Of a stretch of 64,000 bases of DNA, positions 45,008 to 56,900 are shown piece after piece. The notes under the pieces are model-generated. The model saw nothing but the letters and a program-made list of their open reading frames with translations. It was not told the DNA's origin and did not search any database. Positions within the stretch are counted from its first letter, which is position 1. Every line of letters starts with the position of its first letter. The DNA is taken from NCBI GenBank assembly GCA_946803715.1, contig CAMPET010000172.1:1-64000 (forward strand). Reading direction: 5' to 3'. Origin of the DNA: Beroe ovata. Its lineage: Eukaryota > Ctenophora > Nuda > Beroida > Beroidae. The position numbers were made by a program, and so were the translations under genes.

Positions 45008-47567
45008 ATGAATTACCACCCAGCCCCACAAGAGCAGGTAACTATTATATATTAAACTAATTTGCTATGATAAATCATGAAACTTTCAATTCGCTGTAAG
45101 GGACATGCATTATGCATAAAAAGAAAACGAGAAATTGATGACCTGCAATCAGTATCATCAATTGTCAATAATCATCTTTGGAAACACTTCAAACTACTAC
45201 TGATCAATAGTCTGCTTCACACTGGTGTCAAACGAAGATTAAATCCATTAAACTTTTGTAGGGTTGTGTTTTTGTTATATTGTTGTTATATCATTCCCAC
45301 AGAAAAACTTAGCAGATGATTCAGGTATATGTTAACTTTTGAACTTGAAGATAGTAGCTGACAAGCTGCTATTTGGTTTTCATTCTATATCTGTCTGACT
45401 GGAGTACCCTGTTTTCTTATTCCCAGTCTTGTCTACCTACTCTGGGAAGGAATCTTTTGTCAGATTGAATTTGGAATGGTGAAACCTTCTACGTTAGTTT
45501 GTTATGAAGGCCATGGGCCATACTAGATGGCAGACTGTACTACTGTTTGCCGATCTGTAGCAAAGCCTAGGGAGATTTATTTAATAATGGGGTCGTCTTG
45601 TGACGTTGACATTTTGATTCCTGATGATTTTAATACATAGGGGAGCGAAGAGTGCGTCTTTTAATTTCGGAATGAATTTTAGTTTAAGTATGCTGTGCCA
45701 CTATTATAGGGATAAGACGGACATCATTAATGGATTGGAAAGATCAGCACTTCAGCTCCATTTGTGAATCTCTGGGATCTCTATCAAGTGTTGCAATACA
45801 TGCTCGAATCCAGTTATGTCACATGTCGCAAATCGGCAAATATATGCCTGAAGGGTCTTCCTGTTTCGGGTATTAGGCGTAAAGACTACAATGCGCGGCT
45901 CTGTAATATCACGCGAGTTTGCCGACTGCGCGCGCTGAAAATAACGTAACTACAAAATATTGCATGAACGCCAGTTATTCGACCTGAATGCTGTGACGTG
46001 TAATATATTTCAGGCCTCTGGACCTCAGATGAGCGTTCCCCAGCCGCTAGCTCAGCAGCCGATCATGGACCCTAGCTACCTCCCAGCTATGTATTACGCC
46101 ACGTCCGCCCTCAACTCGCCGCCAGCTATGTCAGCGTTTCCGTTCATCAACAACAACTATGACAATATCGGGGCGTTGGGCGGTACCTGGTCTAACGGGG
46201 CGTTTGACGGCCAATACAACCAGCTGCCGACATCGCAGCCACTTCATGACTTCAGGGATTTTGGTGGTGATCATGGGTATCCAGCCTCCCCTACACTCAC
46301 TTCAACTTCATCCCTATATCAGCCTAACTTGCCTGTTTATTTCTCTCCTACCAATACTAATGATTATTGGACTGCCGCTGGACTCCCTCCAATGCAGGGT
46401 TTCAGTTCATTTAACTCGTTCCAGCAAGTAGGACATTATCAACCTAACCAGGATAAACCCTTGCATTCGCCTGCCTCTGATATTGACCAAGTCACAGAAT
46501 CACTCAGTAATTTGAAGTCTTCTGACAGCGTTGACCCAAACCCTGCTCCGCCCTCAATAGATCCGGGCCCTAAATCATGGGCAGCGATTGCTAGCCAGCC
46601 TGCTAAGCCGAAACCCAAGCCCGAGCCGGCGCCGAGCGCCTTCACCCTGAAACCGGGGCTTGGTGGGGCTGGTCAAATGCCCGGTAGAATGGGTCGTGGC
46701 GGAGGGGTTAGATGGAGTCAGTCCCGAGGAGGTGCGACCGGGGGCTTCTCTCAGGGCGGGCCTGATTACCCGGGTGGTATGATGGACTCCAAACCACCTC
46801 CCCCGCCACCAGTGCTAGAGAAATTGAAATCAGAAAACCTGTACAACCCACGGGAACTAACCATGGACCTGAAGAATGCCCGATATTTCGTTATCAAGTC
46901 GTACTCTGAGGATGATATTCACCGTTCTATCAAGTATAACATTTGGACGAGCACTGAGCATGGTAATAAGAGACTGAACGAGGCGTGGAACGATTCAGTT
47001 AAATCCAAAACACCAATCTACCTGGTGTACAGCGTAAACGGGAGCGGACACTTTTGTGGTGTGGCAGAGATGGTATCCGGCGTTGACACGAACATTTGCA
47101 CGGGTATCTGGTCCCAAGACAAGTGGAAGGGTAAATTCGATGTGAAGTGGATTTATGTGAAGGACGTGCCCAATAATCAGCTCCGTCATATCAAGCTTGA
47201 GAACAATGACAACAAGCCCGTGACGAACTCCAGAGATACGCAGGAAGTGCCAAGGGATAAGGGAATGCAGCTCATGCGTATTATTCACGATTACAAACAC
47301 TCCACCTCCATTTTCGATGACTTTGGTCATTACGAGAAGAGACAGGATGAAGACAATGCTAGGAAGGTATGTTTATACTTTTTGTGTTGCAATGACAATG
47401 CGATCACATTAATTCTCACTTAGAAACCGACTTTCCATTTGATACGGAATTGAAAGAATTATCTGAATAAGTTTTCAATAACTCGCATTTCTCAGGGCAC
47501 GGAAAGGAAACCTTGGACTGGAAATGGGGAGACAAAAGACTCGGACCAGGCAAAACCTAAGAATTAA
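45008..47567 (+). CDS. YTHDF: YTHDF-family cytoplasmic m6A reader
   Basis: Binds N6-methyladenosine in mRNA and promotes decay or changes translation. Secure exons: 46014-47366 and 47496-47567 (stop). A short first exon 45008-45037 ([10 protein letters not shown]) fits in phase 0 but is weakly supported. Without it, the start would be the ATG at 46029 ([10 protein letters not shown]). The N-terminal part is low-complexity, with [11 protein letters not shown] and [19 protein letters not shown], both family landmarks, plus a Gly/Arg-rich segment. The YTH domain runs from about 46810 ([16 protein letters not shown]) to about 47360. It contains [20 protein letters not shown], the cage tryptophans in KYNIW, TGIW and SQDKW, and [14 protein letters not shown]. 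The domain tail [15 protein letters not shown] is that of YTHDF1-3 rather than YTHDC. The gene is convergent with GPD2. Confidence 0.93.
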
Positions 47568-48666
47568 TTTTGTGATTTTTTGTGAATAAGTTAATTTCTC
47601 AACGTCAGTCAATGTTCAAATTATAGATATGCTCCTTACCTTAAAGTACATCGTTTTCCGAATTCAAATTTGATTTTTGACTTCGTCAGTTTTTAAAAAA
47701 ATTTGGGTTAATATTAAAACAGTTAAATGCGCACTTTGGCATTCTTTTCACGGGTAACAAATTTAGGAGGCTCACACGATCTTCATCTCAAAAAGAAGCT
47801 ACATTCCATCATAATCTGTGATCATTCCAACTCGCATTACATTTTCATTGACTTACATTTTGAAACTTGATTATGAATATAATTTGATATAGTTATAGCC
47901 CAACTATCGAAAACATATGAATACTATCGATATATTTTATTGTTATTATGTCCATTGGAATGCTAGGGAGGGCGGGAATTTTCCAGAATTCCACTTCGCC
48001 GGTTTTCAAGCAGCTGAAAGTTTGATAATTTTGTTCGGTCCATCATTTAGAAGGCACAATTCCTTTACTGAATAATATCTAAAATACTTTGTTTCCTTGT
48101 ATCTGATTGAGATCATGTTAGAGTACTGATCCTGGTAGAACCCCGCGCCGCAACTTTGGGCTTCAAAATCGCTGCGCGCGCATGGTTGTGATTACCATGA
48201 CGTGTTGTCAGCATTTGCAATGCGCGCACGCGCGCGTAATTCTCGTACGCGCATTGCAAATGCTAACAATCACCACCACGCGCGCACTGCGCCGCTTTAA
48301 TTCTACGCGGAGGAAAATATAGCTCAAATGTATACTAAAACAGACGTCTGTTGGTAGTACTAGTTGGTACAGTGTATAGGAATTCAATACATTTTTGATA
48401 CAGAAAGTGAAAAAGTACAAATCTACAGTTCATCTGCCCCATTCGAATAGGCAGAATTACTGACAGATGGAATCTCGCAGATAAGTTCGTCTGCGACAGA
48501 TGAAATCTCTCAAACTCCTGCTGTGCTCCAACTTAACAAGAATCAATAATGATAAGAATGATCACTCTCTCTCTCGCAGTCGCACGGGCAGTAACACTAA
48601 CAGTAATCTCTAAAAACATTCCCATTTCTAAACTGAAACAGTTCGTACTCGTAGGCATTCCTTAGA
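47568..48666. other. Convergent intergenic region between YTHDF and GPD2
   Basis: AT-rich 3' UTR-type sequence. The only structure is the GC-rich hairpin element at 48142-48306. As both flanking genes end here, that GC-rich block is unlikely to be a conventional promoter of either. Confidence 0.5.
48142..48306. mobile_element. GC-rich hairpin element, MITE-like
   Basis: AGCATTTGCAATGCGCG at 48210-48226 pairs perfectly with 48248-48264 (21-base loop). The pairing continues imperfectly outward (GCGCGCATGGTTGTGATT against the reverse complement of AATCACCACCACGCGCGC), reaching CCGCG on both sides. Confidence 0.5.
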
Positions 48667-51600
48667 TCATAGACCACCATTACTCCGTATCGGAGTAACT
48701 GTACCCTGCTCCAATTTCAACTCCACAAGTTTTTGGAGTCGGCTATCGACCACCTTCCCTGCTGCGGATCCTGCCATGATCATCAGAAACTCTTCGTAGT
48801 CTATGACACCGTTCATGTTGGTATCAGCCTGAAAGGAGGAGACTTGAAATGAAAAACACGTGCAACAATACAGTAAATCGGCACACTTGCACGTGCAACT
48901 TCCACATGCACGTGCAATGTCCGGCCCCCGAATATAATCTCACCTCATCGACAATGTTGATAGCGTCCTGTATCGAAACCTCCACTCCCAGCTTCTCAAA
49001 TGCTCGGTGCAGTTCAGAGGGTTGGAGGAATCCGTTTCCATCCTCGTCGAGCTCTTCAAACACCTGAGATAAGAGGTTTAAGTTCGTCTGCAATTGTGCC
49101 TTAGCAAACTGATGTGTAACCAAAGCGCATCGAGCGGTCGTACTCGCACTGATAATGATATAGTCAATAGTCAATACCTCAGAAATATAAATCAGAATAC
49201 CGATCACTATCGGTTCCAGAGGCTGACCCGGATTATCCCTATGTGTCATCGTCACTCACCTTGGCATAACGCTGATACTCAGCCACTGATATTGAGGAAC
49301 ACTCACTTAAACCATCCTTCACTTGTGTGGCCAGTTTATACCTGAGAAGTGAGACAAATGCAATTCTCCATAATATGATAGTGATACTCGGAGCATGGGG
49401 TGAGAAGCCAATTTTAAATTCCAATAAGAGCTGGAATGAAGCCAGAGTCAAGGCTGACAATGACATACCCCATGGATCTGATGAGGGACTCAGCGTCACT
49501 TATCTCATCAGCTATAGTCTCCTTGTCCCACCCAAGCTCCTCTCCCATCAACTGAGCTACCTGCGGATTGAAATTACTATTAGTATAAGTGTCAGGCAGG
49601 GAGAGCCAAGAAACAGAATTTCTGGATACTGCAAACAAAACTTGTATCATTGATATCGTAACACACGGTCTCAACGTAAAAGAAAATCATCGATCGCATA
49701 TTGCCGCTCTCAATGTCAATTGTCCAACACTCACCCTTGGCAGGCACTCTCTAGCTGCCTGTACGTTGAGGAAAGCAAGTCTTGTTCGTCGAGCAATGAA
49801 GTCTTTCACATGACACGCATACTCATACCTCACAGCGTAGACTACCTGGACAGACGGTCTGATTCTTTAATATTATGGAATTATCACGTGGAATTAAATG
49901 TAAATTTGAGCGGAATAACTTGACAAAACTCAAAGAGACACGAGGAGTAAGCACCTACCTCAGACTCTATGAAAGGCATGTCCGACACAAGACGTTTCCC
50001 GACCAGTGGCCACCTCTTGCCCGTCAGTCCGGTGATTTCAGCCAGCTGATGAGCCTGTGTCCCGTAGTTGTGAGCCAAGTGCTTCGCCACCTGGGTATAT
50101 CATAGTATGTCTTGCAACCTATATTTACATTTCAGTTTAGTAACGACATGGGAAGAACATTCCAATAATCATTAATCAGCAACTTGAATCATGTTAGAAC
50201 ATTATCAATCATGAAAAAGCAGTATATCAACTTTACCTCGGGGTCGAATCCGTAACGTTGGCACAGCTCTATGGAAAGGTTGTGGTGGTACTCTTTTGCC
50301 CCCTCCACCTTCATGTCGTGTGTTCTGCATGGCTGAGAATGGAACAAGCCATGCTCCGCTATCAATCTGTCAACGGTGTCCTGAGAATGAGAATATTACA
50401 TGGGGTAGAATGTAATATGGGGTAGAAGAGGGGGAATGACGAATATCTAGAGAAGTTTAGTGGAAAACCAACCTGTATGAATCATGGCAGTGGAAATGCT
50501 TGTCCAAATAACAAATACCAACCTCAGCCATTTTCCGATAAGTAGTCCACTTCCCGCCCGCAATAGTAACCACACCACTCTCACTCGTCTCAATCACGTG
50601 GTTTCGGGACAGGGCAGCAGAGTTTTTAGCAGCTGGGTCCCTTACCAGAGGTCTGATTCCGGACCACGCAGCTAACACGTCACCGCGACGCACCTGACAA
50701 ATTCCGTGCGTGAGTGGTAACGCAGTGTGGGGGCCGGGGGTTAACCGTATCGCGGTTGATATGTGACATATATAGATTGAAGACACAGAACAGCATGTGT
50801 TCACAAAAGCAGGAATGTCTCACAGTCATCATGAAACATGCAAATTCCATATACGTGACGATAAAGAAAATTTTACATGACTCCATGTTCTAAGATTACA
50901 AGTTCATGATAACGTCAGTTGAACACATGGCTTACCGTGCTGAACATTGGTCTCCCACCTGTTCAAAAACCGTGAACTCTCTCACTCAGTTATAGTATCG
51001 AAAATATCACATAAAAAGCGAAAAATCACGCTTAAAATCACGAAATCTCACGCGTGATTTGCAACGCACCTTTATGTTACAGTCGAGATACCCGTCTATC
51101 TCCCCCAGGATAAACTGTATTTCCCTCTCTGTCGCTTCCGGTCTATTGTGTGGTTCACAGGGCGTGTCAGTCGTTCCTGTGTTATAGCAAAGCATGATGT
51201 AATATCTTCATGCTACATACAAGCATAGAAACACCCAGAATCCCGATGAACAATATGCCCCGCTCATCATAGCTGAAAACCGTGAACTCAACCCGACCTT
51301 CCCATCACTGCAACCTGCAGATAAAATCCGCCCGGCACCCACTTACCCGCGATTGTGTACTGCTCCCACGGCAGGAAGAATATAATCCGCCCGTCCGATG
51401 TCTGAGGGTCGAGTAGTCCCATGTTGGACGGGCTGAAGTACCCGGGTAACACAATGTGAACCCCTGTACTGGGGGAACAGATATTCTCCACACCCTCTCC
51501 CTGATCCATCCTCCTGATACTGTCGGTGTACGGACCCGTCGCGTTTATCACCCCCTTAGCCCGCACCTGCGGGACCATGTTGCGGGACATGAGATTCGAG

Positions 51601-53440
51601 AATACACACAGCTTCATGACAAGGGGTCAGGTAGATGTTGCGCATTTCACGTCATAGTTAATCCGGAGTCCAAACATGTATATTGTGTAGTTGTTTACGT
51701 ATCTAAATTTTCCTAGAACCTGGAAAGTTTCACCAGTAATCTCATCTCTGCAGAGAGCTCCAGCAATCCTTCCTTCAGAATCGTGCTGTAAACTCACAAC
51801 CTGAAGAGTGAGACGAGTTCATCATATGCTATGTATAGAAATGACCATTTATGGTATAATTATGTTGTTATGGTGATATATACCTCTGTGTAGTTGAGGG
51901 TAGCAGCGCCTTCTCGAGCAGCTGAGAGGGCAAGCATCACATTCATCCGTGCGTCGTTCTGTTGACCATCGTAGTACACGACTGCACCCTAGAAGAGGGA
52001 AAATAGAGCTAGAAATGAGAGTGGTAAAAGTTGATTATTACAAGATATCAATCTGGTTCAAATTATGTAAAATTTCAGACTATGAAAGATAGGAAAGTTT
52101 AAAACCGCAGAGCTCCAGAAATTGTGAATGCTAGAAAAAAGATGATGCAATTGCATGAGTACAATATGACCTTCATCCGTCATGATGTACTCAGTTGAGT
52201 CAATGTATCTCGACGACAAACCTTGAGGTTTTTCTCCCTCAACATTGGAAACTCCTCCATGGCACTCGATTTTGAGATGAGTCTGCTCCACTTGAGACGA
52301 GCTCCCCACGATACCAAGTCGTAGAGGAGAGTTCCCGCGTAGTAGTAGAACAGCCGCCACCTTGACAGACAGGGGGAATGAGAGAAGAAGTGAGGTTTGG
52401 ATGTGTGTCTTCACACTGAAGACCTAATTTGCCACAACTTACACCTTACATATAACCTATAAGTACATGTGATAGTTTGAACTGATGAAATCTTGGTAAA
52501 TGAAATACTCATCCCAAATAGAATTACTCAAAACGCTATCCTCGCTCCACATATTCCCACTCACCACTGATATACGGGTATCATGATGGGGAGAGCTGCA
52601 CTGAGGTGTGGTGCTGCCTCCAGCAGGCTCTTCCTCTCGGCCAGAGCTTCACACACCAGATCATACTGCTCCTTGTCCAGGTTAAACACTGCGTTCTGGA
52701 GATACCTGATTCCCCCGTGTATCAGCTTTGTGCTCCTGCTGCTGGTACCTGTCATGGTATAAGTGCCTGTCATAGTGCCTGTCAAAGTGCCTGTCATGGT
52801 ATTAGTACCTGTTATAGAACCTGTCACGGTATTAGTACCTGTTATAGTACCTGACAAGATAAGCAGGGGATGAGATATCTGACTGTAGCAAATCTCACAA
52901 ATCTTTAATTAGGATCGTGATCAATGAACGAGAATATAACGTATCATCACGAACAGTTATACGACAGTCTATAATGATTTACGAACGAGAATACGACCTC
53001 TAATCTAATTAAGACAGGGTTTTCGGGCAGCCACCTGATGAGAAGTCTCCTCTCTCCACAAGGGCAGCTTTAAGACCCCGTGTCTGGGCATCCAGGACAC
53101 ATCCGGCACCTGTGGCACCGCCCCCTATCACCAGCACATCAAACTCTTCCGACCTTAGCTTTGCCATCTGCAACAAAAGGGAAAATTTGAGTAGGGAAAA
53201 CATTCATCACAAAAAACGTATCGTTGGAATAAAATCAGTAGAAGGGGAACTACAAGTTGAAGTACAAGATCACAATTAGCCCTTTATTTGTCCTATAAAT
53301 ACTAGTACCTGTTCCATTCTGCTGGGTACTGGAGGAAGTCCTGCATACTCCTTCCTATCCTTACACCGGGCGTGGTATGTGTTGAGCACGCCCACAGCAC
53401 CCACCACACCCACCACACTTCCCACTAGAGCTCTGTGCAT
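48667..53440 (-). CDS. GPD2: GPD2, mitochondrial FAD glycerol-3-phosphate dehydrogenase
   Basis: Oxidises sn-glycerol 3-phosphate to dihydroxyacetone phosphate and passes electrons to ubiquinone at the outer face of the inner mitochondrial membrane (glycerophosphate shuttle). Sixteen exons close in phase to 704 residues: 53309-53440, 53035-53167, 52565-52748, 52222-52360, 51884-51988, 51720-51800, 51347-51566, 51070-51176, 50523-50693, 50237-50380, 49959-50090, 49735-49845, 49469-49560, 49260-49341, 48944-49063 and 48667-48828. Hydrophobic leader MHRALVGSVVGVVGAVGVL. FAD Rossmann motif VLVIGGGATGAG near 55-66. Then STKLIHGGIRYLQ, INATGPYTDSIRRMD, GRIIFFLPWEQYTIAGTTDT and IAGGKWTTYRKMAE. C-terminal EF-hands at 617-628 (DEDGNGFLQPSE) and 653-664 (DTNMNGVIDYEE), so Ca2+ control is expected. 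It ends NGGL, like other animal GPD2. The exon 3 acceptor lies in a minisatellite. Confidence 0.96.
52745..52857. repeat. Minisatellite overlapping the GPD2 exon 3 acceptor
   Basis: Eight units of 12 or 18 bases (plus strand GTACCTGTCATGGTATAA, GTGCCTGTCATA and similar). Each carries, on the gene strand, a CAG|GTACT- or CAG|GCACT-like junction. Unit lengths are multiples of three, and the frame reads openly through the array into the exon. Confidence 0.85.
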
Positions 53441-53957
53441 CGTGATGTCTTCTCCTCACATGTTGATATCACAACCAATGATACATCAGATTCATGTATA
53501 GACCTAGTGAGATGAGGGTGTTGAAATGAGGGGGGTATTAAAATGAGTTTTGCTGACAGTAAAACTTCAATACGATCACAAGTCAAGTTCAGTAAAAGAA
53601 GGTCATGTAAATCTAAGATGGATCAATTTATCAAAGTTATATTCGAGAAAAAATAACATTAATTACAAACTGGTTCAGATTCCTTTCGCGAGAAAATGAC
53701 GGTTCTTCTGGGCTGCATAAAATCACATAAGGCGTGACATATTCTGGTTAAAGTGCTTGATAATTTAATGAAGAAAGGTTCGTTTAAGATTTAAGTTATT
53801 TCCAACATTTAACATGAAGATTGAAGACGCTAATTCCCCTGCTAAAATGAAGAAGAAACCACAAGAAGATTGGGTGACAAGCACTGGTTATTATAGCAAT
53901 CTGAAAACCCCCAATAATATAAATCAAAACAAAATGAAAAAAACAAAGTACAAATAT
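53441..53957. other. Short intergenic region between the KIAA0319-like gene and GPD2
   Basis: 517 bases between the stop of the upstream minus-strand gene and the GPD2 start. It must hold the 3' UTR of one and the promoter and 5' UTR of the other. No clear motif was seen. Confidence 0.5.
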
Positions 53958-56900
53958 TCACTTTTTCTTCGCTGAGTTTGATAAGGTTGCACTACTACTC
54001 TTGGACTTATTGACTAGCACATTTGCCGGCATGAAACCGTTACCATTACTACCACTCGTCTTCAGTCCACCGCTCGATTTCCGCATTTTCCGCATTCGAA
54101 ACACCTCCGAGTCCTCATCATCCGTGCTATCCGGACTGAGATTTACCCCTCGTCCCGTCTCCTCCTCCAGGATCTTATACTTCATCCGGCGCCGAACTTG
54201 ACGGTTCCTTAGCGACAACACGCAGTATACCGTGTAGATAACGACGAAAAACGCAATCACCATCGCCATGACAACGATGCCGAAGTAGATCTTGCTCCAC
54301 TCGCAGTTACTGAATTGTCGACCGGCGGATGCACGGAAGAAGTTTTCCATCCAGAATTTGTCGCACGTGCACAGACGCGTATCGTCAGAACACCTGTACA
54401 AGTAATTAAGAATCTGTTTTTGGAGAATCTCATTTTTGGAGAAGAAGGGAAATGGAGGCACACTTCGACCTTATGAAATAGTTGACTGAGATAATCTACA
54501 GGAAATACTTGCAACTCACGTGCCGTGACCTCCGCAATCATTGCTACACGAACTCGTATCTATGACATCGAAGTTGAATCCCAACACTTTACCATAAACA
54601 GTCTCTCTGAGGTGCTCGACAAGAGGGGCCCCGTCCATGATATTGCCTGCCTCGTCACGACCTACAAATTCAAACGTGAAGTTTGTGAAGTTAGTGAAAA
54701 ATTCACTTTAAGAACCAAAAATTCTTCAGAAATGACACAAAATTTCTCCTCAACTCACCATAAAAGTAAACCACCACTTTGCTGTCAATGGTAGTTACAC
54801 TGATAGTTACCAAGTCCCACTGCTTGATGGACCGCTCTTTAGCATTGGCTGGAAGAAACGAAAATTAAGAGATTGGATACAAATAACTAGGGGAACGAGA
54901 TAGGGCCAAAATTCGATCGGGAATCGATTCAGCGTCCAAAAATACATAGGAATCGATGATATTTACATGAAAAAGAAACAAAAATTTTTCTTCGAACTTC
55001 TGATGTCAGAAGAGGCAAGAATTGAAGTGAAGAACTCCACACTTTTTCACTTCGATTTTGAAGGTCTCTAATGAAACCTTAATTGGTTCTTAAGACATTA
55101 TTTTTCCATCAAATCATCTCTCCTACTCTCAGACTACAAATATCAGTCCTTTTAACGATCATGCAGAGTTCGTACTAGCCGTAAAACCACGCCCAAATCA
55201 CGATTTCAAAGCTCTGGGAAGCATTAACTACAAAAACACGAAAATCAGTGGGACACACCAAATGGGTCAAATATTTTTTGCCATCACGATGACTTGCCTA
55301 TTTTTTAACGTAGAATCCGAATCTGACGGAATTTTAGGGCTAGCTCATCGAGAAATCACTCAAAAACCAATTTCTTCTCCGATGTGATGTTCGAACTCGC
55401 ATGAACCCCAGCTTCTCAGGAGAGCAAGATAGGGCCAAAATTCGATCGGAAATCGATTCAGCGTCAAAAAGTACATAGGAATCGATGTAAATGGAACAAA
55501 ACTACTCATTTTCTTGAATAACAGCACGTACTGAAGGGGACCATAAGAATTCTGACGAGACTGTTGAGTCTATCTTGCGTGAAATTTGCAGCATCCTCGA
55601 ACAGGTAGACCTGAACAATATCGGCAGCATGGGGGTTACTCCTCACAGACACGGAGATCGAGGCAGAGGAGGATAGTCCCTTCTCGTCGTACACTGTCAG
55701 AGTGAACTCGTATTCTCCCTGGAAAAAGTGTAAGTTTATGTGCTAGGAGGTAGTGAATGCAGGTGCTGCTTGCTAGGGGCTGGGAGTACCTAAGAGATTG
55801 AGCGTGGTGGCTCTCTAACAAAGCTTACCATCCTGTTCAATAATACATTGAGGTCATTTTTACAGAATCACTCACAACAATGAGGTCACATAGTTTGAGA
55901 ATGGGTCCGTGGTTTGATCTTGACACCACCTGACCAAGTGCTGGACTATTGAGAGATCTAGTCCATTCCCATTTCACAATACCTGAGTGCCAGTCAGTGA
56001 AAATCATGAGTCAACGTGGAAATGATTATTGTCAGGTAAGCTTAGAAAGGTCAAAGGATGGAAATCAGAGAATTCATCATGTATTAGAGACTTTTTGGTT
56101 ATCGCTCACCGCTATCATCTGTTGAGTTTGATCCATCAATATCAACTGCGGTGTTTGGGGCGTAGATCACGATGTTTTCACCGAGCATTGCGACAGGTGG
56201 TTTGTTGTCATCAGCCTTGACTGTCACTGTCACTTCATCTGTGTCTGTCACGTTGGTTGTGTCTGTGACTGTCAACTTGAATCTGAAGAAGACTGCGTTG
56301 GACTCAAATAGAAGACGACTAAAAACAGTAGAGACAAAAAACTGTGAGACAATGCTGAAATGGGTGAGACTCAAATTGCACATTTAGTAGGGTTACCTAA
56401 ATGTGAATTTAGAGTGTAACTAACCGATAAACACCAATCTCCATCCTAGAAACGCTCAGCATGGAAGTGTTAACATTCCTCAGAACCACTCCCTCCGCTC
56501 CCTCGATCAACTCCCACATGAACGTCAACTCCCCGATCGGCGAATGAGATTTCGATCCGTCCAACTCCGTCGCCCGATCAGGCATAACTAATTCCTTGTT
56601 ATCACCTTGGTAACGGGAATGGTGTCGAGGTTGTCCATACACGGAAACGGGATAAAATTGGCACATTTCCAGAGAATATCCCCGTACCTGCTTCCGCCAC
56701 AGGAGGCCCTTTCTCCGCGGGTCTAACAGTTATCGTTGTTGTGGCACTACTCTTCTGATCGGTTTTATCGTAGACGGTCAGTGTGAAAGTGTAAGTTCCC
56801 TCAACCAGGTTGGTAAGTGTCAGAGTGTCAGTTGTTGTACCAGTCATATCACCAGTGTTGGGGCTGTCAGCTGACTTCTCCCATACCCATCTAAGGAGAA

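Noticed and set aside
45301-45322. 22-base micro-exon (AAAAACTTAGCAGATGATTCAG) between good splice signals before YTHDF
   Set aside because: Its length puts the following YTHDF exon out of frame in the only stop-free reading; kept only as a curiosity.
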